From the NCBI RefSeq assembly GCF_026914265.1, contig NC_069134.1, positions 15,841,205 to 15,905,204 on the forward strand: a stretch of DNA of 64,000 bases, read 5' to 3'. Position 1 is the first letter of the stretch; every line of letters starts with the position of its first letter. The DNA comes from Mya arenaria. Taxonomy: Eukaryota; Mollusca; Bivalvia; Myida; Myidae. Both the position numbers and the translations under genes were made by a program. Below, in pieces: positions 58,401 to 64,000 of this stretch. The notes beneath the pieces were generated by a model. It had not been told where the DNA came from and did not search any database. It was given only the letters and a program-made list of their open reading frames with translations.

Positions 58401-61400
58401 GCCCCTTTTAAGGGCCACCAGAGCTAAAATTATTAAAAAAACTTAACATTTTCTTCGCATGAACCCCTTGATAGATCTTCAGCAAATTTGGTTTGAAGTG
58501 TCCTTGCATGGACCTCTCTTAAATTTGTTCACATAATTTTGTTTGGCCCGGTTGCCATGGCAACCTAAAGGAAAATGTCAACAAGTGGTTATAATCATCT
58601 TCTTCTCCTAAACCGCTTTGACAATTTTGATGAAACATCATAGGAATGATCCTTGGTTGGTGTTTTTTCAAAATTGTTCAAAGAAATTAATTCCATGTAG
58701 AACTCTGGTTGACATGGCAACCTAAAGGAAAAGTGTCAACAATTGGTTACAATCATCTTCTTCTCCTAAATCGCTTGGACAATTTTGATGAACTTCATAG
58801 GAATGATCCTTGGTTAGTGCTTTTTCAAAATTGTTCAAAAAAATTAATTCCATGCAGAACTCTGGTTGCCATGGCAACCTTAAGGAAAATATAGGCTGTC
58901 GTGTCCGTGCTGTGACTTACTCTTATATGGACAGATTTTAAAATGACTTGCCATATGTTTTCGACATACCAAGACAACGTGTCGTGTGCAAGACCCATGT
59001 CCCAACCTCTAAGGTGAAAGATACACTAAGTGTTTATTCACAATGGAATGCTGAATATGAGGACATAAAGAGTGTTGGCTGTCATTTAGTATGATTGTGT
59101 TTTTTTTCTATGCTCAGAGGCAATTTAATATAACTTGCAATATGTATTTGACACATAAAGGCAAGATCAACTTTTTATGTACTTGTTCATAGATCAATGT
59201 CACATTGGGGGGCATTTGTCACATACTTTGACAGCTCTTGTTCAATATTCTTTGAGAAACAAGCTATATTAATAACAAAGGTTAAACTCTTTTACTCAGG
59301 TGAGCGATTTAGGGCCATCATGGCCCTCTTGTTTCTAAATGTATCCTATTGTTTTCAAGTGGCGACAATATTGCCACCCAGTCATTGGAACACATCCACT
59401 CAAATGAGGTGATTATGACTGCTGGAAAGTCTAAAACTGTGGAATCCTTCCTAAAGGTGAGTTTAGAAATGCACCCCCCCCCCCTTATTGACACCCCCAA
59501 TGACTCTTTTAATAACAAAATAACATTTTGTTGCAAGGCTGGTTTCCTTTTAAGGTTCCATAGCTTGTTAAGGTACTGTCAGATATGATTCTGGCTTACA
59601 TGTAAGTAAATGGTTATATGTGATGTTGAAATGAACAGTTAGGTGAAACATAGAGGATAACATGTATAAGATCGTAATTGAATTTATGAAGTGAGCACCA
59701 AAAGTTATATTCACTTTTGGTGTTGTCAAGGTGAATATATTTCAATCTTACACTATAACAAACAATTTTAAGGGTGGACTGGAGGGCTGCGTCAAACTCA
59801 CCTATGGAAGTGAACAATTTTAGTTTGGTTTGACATATAGTGATCATTCTTGGTATATAGGAAGAGTTTTTGGAGACCTTTTATGCAATTGCATTTTGGG
59901 CCCCTGTGATCAAGGTCAAGGTCTGTCACAATAAATAGAAAAATGGTATGTACTGAATAAATTAAGGTTGAAATATTGCCACCAAACTTGATATATAGAA
60001 AGAGATTATAGAAACCCTTCATGAGATTGTGTTTGGGGACCGAGAATCATGGTCAAGGTCAAGGTCACTGTTGCTAAAAATAGAAAAATTGTTAGTACTG
60101 AATAACATAAGTTAGGGTTTTTACCAAACATGGGATATAGGAAGAGTTTATGGAGACCATTCATTGGATTGCTTTTGGGGCTCCAAGGAACATGGTCACT
60201 ATTACTGAAAATAGAAAAAACAGTTGAAACTGAACCTCACAACAAAGGATGAAGTTTTGTCAATCAGTGAAAACCTGGTTTTGTTTTGCATTGCAGCATT
60301 CCTTGTTTACTTTTTAATTTGACATCTTTATTGCTTTTTTTCTGGCACATATTACATCATTATTGTGTGCATTCTAAGCAAAGCTGCGTACAGTCAAGGA
60401 CGCTCTCCTATGACAGCTCTTGAACCTTTTTATTTCATGCCTAAAAGTGGTATTTAAGTACCTTTTATTCGGTTTTATAAGAAAAAAAATGCCAAATTGT
60501 TTGTGCATGTAAAGTCATTTTAACTTAATTTCCGAAGTGACGTCCTAGTCCTAGTCTCTTTGTAGTTTTGTTTAGAAAGCAGAATGGGCTAAAAGCTAAA
60601 ATCACTGATAATTACCAAATTCTTATTTTTTTCACCTTTGAAACAGTGAAGTATCATTATTATTTAACTGAAAAATCTCTACAAATTACTGGAAAGCATA
60701 TACTGGTAAAAGTTTTTTTTTGTTATATTGATGAGCAAGTGAACAAGTCTGAACCTAATGAGTTTTAAAATCAGTTACATTTTACATACTTTGGTTAATA
60801 ATTAGGAAACATAGGAAATTTACCAACACTGATGCAAAAGTAATTAATTTTACATATACTTCAGAATGCTGCCAGAAAACGCAAATTTCAAGTGATAGTT
60901 GTGGAGTGTGCCCCTTTCTATCATGTAAGTATTTGGATAACAACTTAGGTTAAACTGTGCAGTTAAGAAAAAGTTATATAAGAATATAAGCTAAGATTTT
61001 CAAACCTGTTACATTTAAGATTTGCAGTTTTTCTATGACTTAAAAAACTATTTCCTTCTCAGGGTCAGGCGTTGGCAGTAAGCCTTGCACAGGCCGGTGT
61101 GGAGACGACAGTCATCAACGACTCCGCAGTGTTCGCCATCATGTCAAGGGTCAATAAGGTCATCATTGGTACACACACTGTCATGGCTAATGGAGGGTGA
61201 GGCTTTGATCTCATTGCATGTATTCTCTGCATTATATAAATGAATAATTTGATCCTCCAAGAATTCTGAGTCTCTAGGATTTCTGATTACCAGTTGCACA
61301 TTTATTATACTCAAGAGTGATTTAAAAGCCTCCTTGAATATTTCTTATCAGCCAATTCAAAATCTGAGATTGCACTAGATCCTTTTTCTGTTAAAGTTGT

Positions 61401-61570
61401 CATGGTTAAAGTTGCTGATGTTGGCTTTATATATAGGTTATATTACACATATTTTAACTAATATCCTACATTATAAATAGAATTATATAGAATGTATTAT
61501 ACTTTTCAGACTGAAAGCCATCAGTGGTAGCCATGCAATAGCCCTTGCTGCTAAACATTACTCTGTCCCA
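52482..61570 (+). CDS. EIF2B2: Translation initiation factor eIF2B subunit beta, 3' part off the right edge
   Basis: Regulatory subunit of eIF2B, the guanine nucleotide exchange factor for eIF2; together with the alpha and delta subunits it senses phosphorylated eIF2 in the cytoplasm (family knowledge). Exons: 52482-52558, 53450-53536, 53699-53818, 54292-54340, 54871-54980, 59360-59456, 60865-60924, 61063-61196, 61510-61570. Phases agree; 265 residues visible of ~350. Matches: [13 protein letters not shown] near the N-terminus, [46 protein letters not shown] [36 protein letters not shown], then [20 protein letters not shown], which is the Rossmann-like core shared by eIF2B alpha/beta/delta. 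Exon 9 ends ..[10 protein letters not shown] and its donor GTAAGT is the seed of the 48-bp array that fills the rest of the window; the remaining ~86 residues must lie beyond it. Confidence 0.95.
52900..53288. mobile_element. hAT-like foldback MITE in EIF2B2 intron 1
   Basis: Terminal inverted repeats of ~90 bp carry TTACCGAAA(T/G)AC and AAGACGGATAAAATTAC. Ends start CAG. CAAAGAAC lies on both sides (52892-52899 and 53289-53296), a perfect 8-bp target duplication as made by hAT elements. No open frame. Confidence 0.8.
53821..54130. repeat. Degenerate ~28-bp tandem repeat in EIF2B2 intron 3
   Basis: Phrases of the type GGACAATCAGGG.TACAAGGT recur about ten times with heavy divergence, directly downstream of the exon 3 donor. 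Confidence 0.6.
54597..54800. mobile_element. Short repeat with palindromic head
   Basis: ATGCCTCCCC and GGGGAGGCAT form a perfect hairpin at 54598-54625, followed by TTGTCTGTCCGTC. The head-plus-CCGT layout is that of the core-satellite elements, but no tandem core is present. Confidence 0.5.
55663..59335 (+). mobile_element. Core-satellite element A, copy 2, in EIF2B2 intron 5
   Basis: Opens AGCTCACCTGACACATAGTG with a hairpin and a CCGTCCGTCGTCCG tract. About eleven ~166-bp units follow (AAATTGGCCCCGCCCCGGGG, GATTCATCGTCTAGTGGACC), then more divergent units with GGTTGCCATGGCAACC. It closes GGTGAGCGATTTAGGGCCATCATGGCCCTCTTGTTTC. It is the inverted counterpart of 1587-3675 and fills most of the 4.4 kb intron. 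Confidence 0.85.
59830..60240. repeat. Degenerate ~130-bp tandem repeat, three copies
   Basis: ATATAGGAAGAGTTT.TGGAGACC, GGTCAAGGTCA and AATAGAAAAAT.GTTA.TACTGAA recur three times within EIF2B2 intron 6. Confidence 0.65.
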
Positions 61571-64000
61571 GTAAGTAGCCATGCAATCACCTTTGTCGCT
61601 AAAAATTGCTCTGTCCCAGTAACTAGCCATGCAATTGCCCTTGCTGCTAAACATTACTCTGTCCCAGTAAGTAGCCATGCAATTGCCCTTGCTGCTAAAA
61701 ATTGCTCTGTTCCAGTCAGTAGCCATGCAATCGCCTTTGTCGCTAAAAATTGCTCTGTCCCAGTAAGCAGCCATGCAATAGCCCTTGCTCTAAACATTAC
61801 TCTATCGCAGTAAGCAGTCATGCAATAGCCCTTGCTGCTAAATATTACTCTGTCCCAGTAACTAGCCATGCAATAGCCCTTGTTGCTAAAAAAATATTCT
61901 GTCCCAGTAAGTAGCCATGCAATAGCCCTTGCTGCTAAACATTACTCTGTCGCAGTAAGCAATCATGCAATAGCCCTTGCTGCTAATTATTACTCTGTCC
62001 AAGTAACTAGCCATGCAATAGCCCTTGTTGCTAAAAAATATTCTGTCCCAGTAAGTAGCCATGCAATAGCCCTTGCTGCCAAAGATTTCTCTGTCCCAGT
62101 AAGTAGTCATGCAATAGCCCTTGCTGCTAGATATTACATGGTTCCAGTAAGTAGCCATGCAATAGCCCTTGCTGCTAAATATTACCTTGTCCCAATAAGT
62201 AGCCATGCAACAGCCCTTGCTGCTTAACATGACTCTGTCCCAGTAAATAGCCATGAAATAGCCCTTGTTGCTAAATATGACATTGTTCCAGTAAGTAGCC
62301 ATGCAATAGCCCTTGCTGCTAAATATTACTCTGTCCCAGTAAGTAGCCATACAATAGCCCTTGCTGCTAAATATTACTCTGTCCCAGTAACTAGCCATGC
62401 AATAGGCCTTGCTGCTAAATATTACTCTGTCCAAGTAAGTAGCCATGCAATAGCCCTTGTTGCTAACTATTACTCTGTCCTAGCAAGCAACCATGCAATT
62501 GCCCTTGCTGCTAAAAATTACTCTGTCCCAGTAAGTAGCCATGCAATAGCCCTTGCTGCTAAATATTACTCTGTCCCAGTAAATAGCCATGCAATAGCCC
62601 TTGCTGCTAATTATTACTCTGTCCCAGTAACAAGCCATGCAATAGCCCTTGCTGCTAAATATTACTCTGTCCCAGTAAATAGCCGTGCAATAGCCCTTGC
62701 TGCTAATTATTACTCTGTCCCAGTAAATAGCCATGCAATAGCCCTTGCTGCTAAATATTACTCTGTCCCAGTAAATAGCCATGCAATAGCCCTTGTTGAT
62801 AAATATTACATTGTTCCAGTAAGTAACCATGCAATAGCCCTTGCTGCTTAATATTACTCTGTCCCAGCAAGCAGCCATGCAATTGCCCTTGCTGCTAAAA
62901 ATTACTCTGCCTAGTAAGTAGCCATGCAATAGCCCTTGTTGCTAAATATAACATTGTTCCAGTAAGTAGCCATGCAATAGCCCTTGCTGCTAAATATTAC
63001 TCTGTCCCAGTAAATAGCTATGCAATAGCCCTTGCTGCTAAATATTACTCTGTCCCAGTAACTAGCCATGTAATAGGCCTTGCTGCTAAATATTACTCTG
63101 TCCCAGTAACTAGCCATGCAATAGCCCTTGCTGCTAAATATTGCTCTGTCCCAGTAAGCAGCCATGCAATTGCCCTTGCTGCTAAATATTACTCTGTCCC
63201 AGTAACTAGCCATTCCATAGCCCTTGCTCCTAAACATTACTCTGTCCCAGTAGCTAGCCATTCCATAGCCCTTGCTGCTAAATATTACTCTGTCCCAGTA
63301 ATTAGCCATGCAATAGCCCTTGCTGCTAAATATCACTCTGGCCCAGTAACTAGCCACGCAATAGCCCTTGCTCCTAAACATTACTCTGTCCCAGTAACTA
63401 GCCATTCCATAGCCCTTGCTCCTAAACATTACTATGTCCCAGTAAGTAGCCATGCAATAGCCCTTGCTGCTAAATATTACCTTGTCCCAATAAGTAGCCA
63501 TGCAACAGCCCTTGCCGCTTAACATGACTCTGTCCCAGTAAATAGCCATGAAATAGCCCTTGTTGCTAAATATTACATTGTTCCAGTAAGTAGCCATGCA
63601 ATAGCCCTTGCTGCTAAATATTACTCTGTCCCAGTAAATAGCCATGCAATAGCCCTTGCTGCTAATTATTACTCTGTCCGAGTAACAAGCCATGCAATAG
63701 CCCTTGCTGCTAAATATTACTCTGTCCCAGTAACTAGCCATGTAATAGGCCTTGCTGCTAAATATTACTCTGTCCCAGTAACTAGCCATGCAATAGCCCT
63801 TGCTGCTAAATATTGCTCTGTCCCAATAAGCAGCCATGCAATTGCCCTTGCTGCTAAATATTACTCTGTCCCAGTAACTAGCCATTCCATAGCCCTTGCT
63901 CCTAAACATTACTCTGTCCCAGTAACTAGCCATTCCATAGCCCTTGCTCCTAAACATTACTCTGTCCCAGTAACTAGCCATTCCATAGCCCTTGCTCCTA
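61529..64000 (+). repeat. 48-bp minisatellite made from the EIF2B2 exon 9/intron junction
   Basis: The unit is the last 42 coding bases of exon 9 (AGCCATGCAATAGCCCTTGC onward to TCTGTCCCA) plus the donor GTAAGT. The first copy is the exon itself (61529-61576); about 50 further copies follow to the window end and beyond. Many retain GTAAGT, others GTAACT, GTAAAT or GTAAGC. The plus frame is open for about five units after the exon (16 codons each) until a one-base deletion near 61789 and a stop near 61811. Long open frames on both strands are by-products. Higher-order blocks repeat at ~670 bp. Confidence 0.93.

Noticed and set aside
61466..63981. Long minus-strand open frames reading [16 protein letters not shown] repeats (up to 356 codons)
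   Set aside because: They are the antisense reading of the 48-bp EIF2B2-derived array; the unit is a multiple of three, so frames stay open on both strands. No start context, splice sites or family match.

Overview
The window is animal nuclear DNA, most likely from a bivalve mollusc. It is AT-rich. Genes are split into short exons with GT..AG introns, and much of the non-coding sequence is repeats. One repeat type has a ~145-166 bp tandem core, an (ACGG)n tract and a hairpin end carrying GAGCTCACC/GGTGAGCT; this resembles the core-satellite elements known from bivalves. The taxonomic call is an inference from repeat style and protein similarity; no species can be named.

Five protein-coding genes were assembled exon by exon, with every intron phase checked. 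(1) LMBRD2, minus strand, 21512 down to 6852 and continuing off the left edge: a multi-pass membrane protein, 527 residues visible, with a 10.3 kb intron full of repeats. (2) A RAVER-type PTB-binding RNA-binding protein, plus strand, 26313-38575, 17 exons, three RRMs and a long Asn/Met/Gly-rich tail. (3) A GADD45-like stress protein, minus strand, 44346-41976, 4 exons, with an unusually long C-terminal half. (4) D-aspartate oxidase, minus strand, 50384-46474, 10 exons, ending in a peroxisomal SKL signal. (5) EIF2B2 (eIF2B beta), plus strand, from 52482 and continuing off the right edge, 9 exons visible. These are unrelated housekeeping or stress genes and do not form a functional cluster. LMBRD2 and RAVER are divergent, RAVER and GADD45 convergent, DDO and GADD45 tandem, DDO and EIF2B2 divergent.

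Repeats by region. 1-855 is a 93-bp satellite that happens to be an open frame. 1276-6675 holds a TTAA-flanked MITE and two core-satellite elements. 7.5-17.2 kb (the LMBRD2 giant intron) holds further core-satellite copies, two inverted MITEs, a pogo-like element and a nested MITE. 20.8-22.9 kb holds LTR elements in miniature whose LTR carries a tRNA-like segment; one copy is split by a MULE-like element with a 10-bp target duplication. 23.15-26.17 kb is a 3 kb foldback element with a 9-10 bp target duplication, immediately upstream of RAVER. 55.66-59.34 kb is another core-satellite element inside an EIF2B2 intron.

The most striking structure is at the right edge. From 61529 to the end of the window (about 50 copies, continuing outside) a 48-bp minisatellite is built from the last 42 coding bases of EIF2B2 exon 9 plus the following 5' splice site. 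It is an exon/intron junction amplified in tandem, and most units keep a GTAAGT-like donor. Milder tandem copying of terminal exons is also seen in DDO and RAVER.
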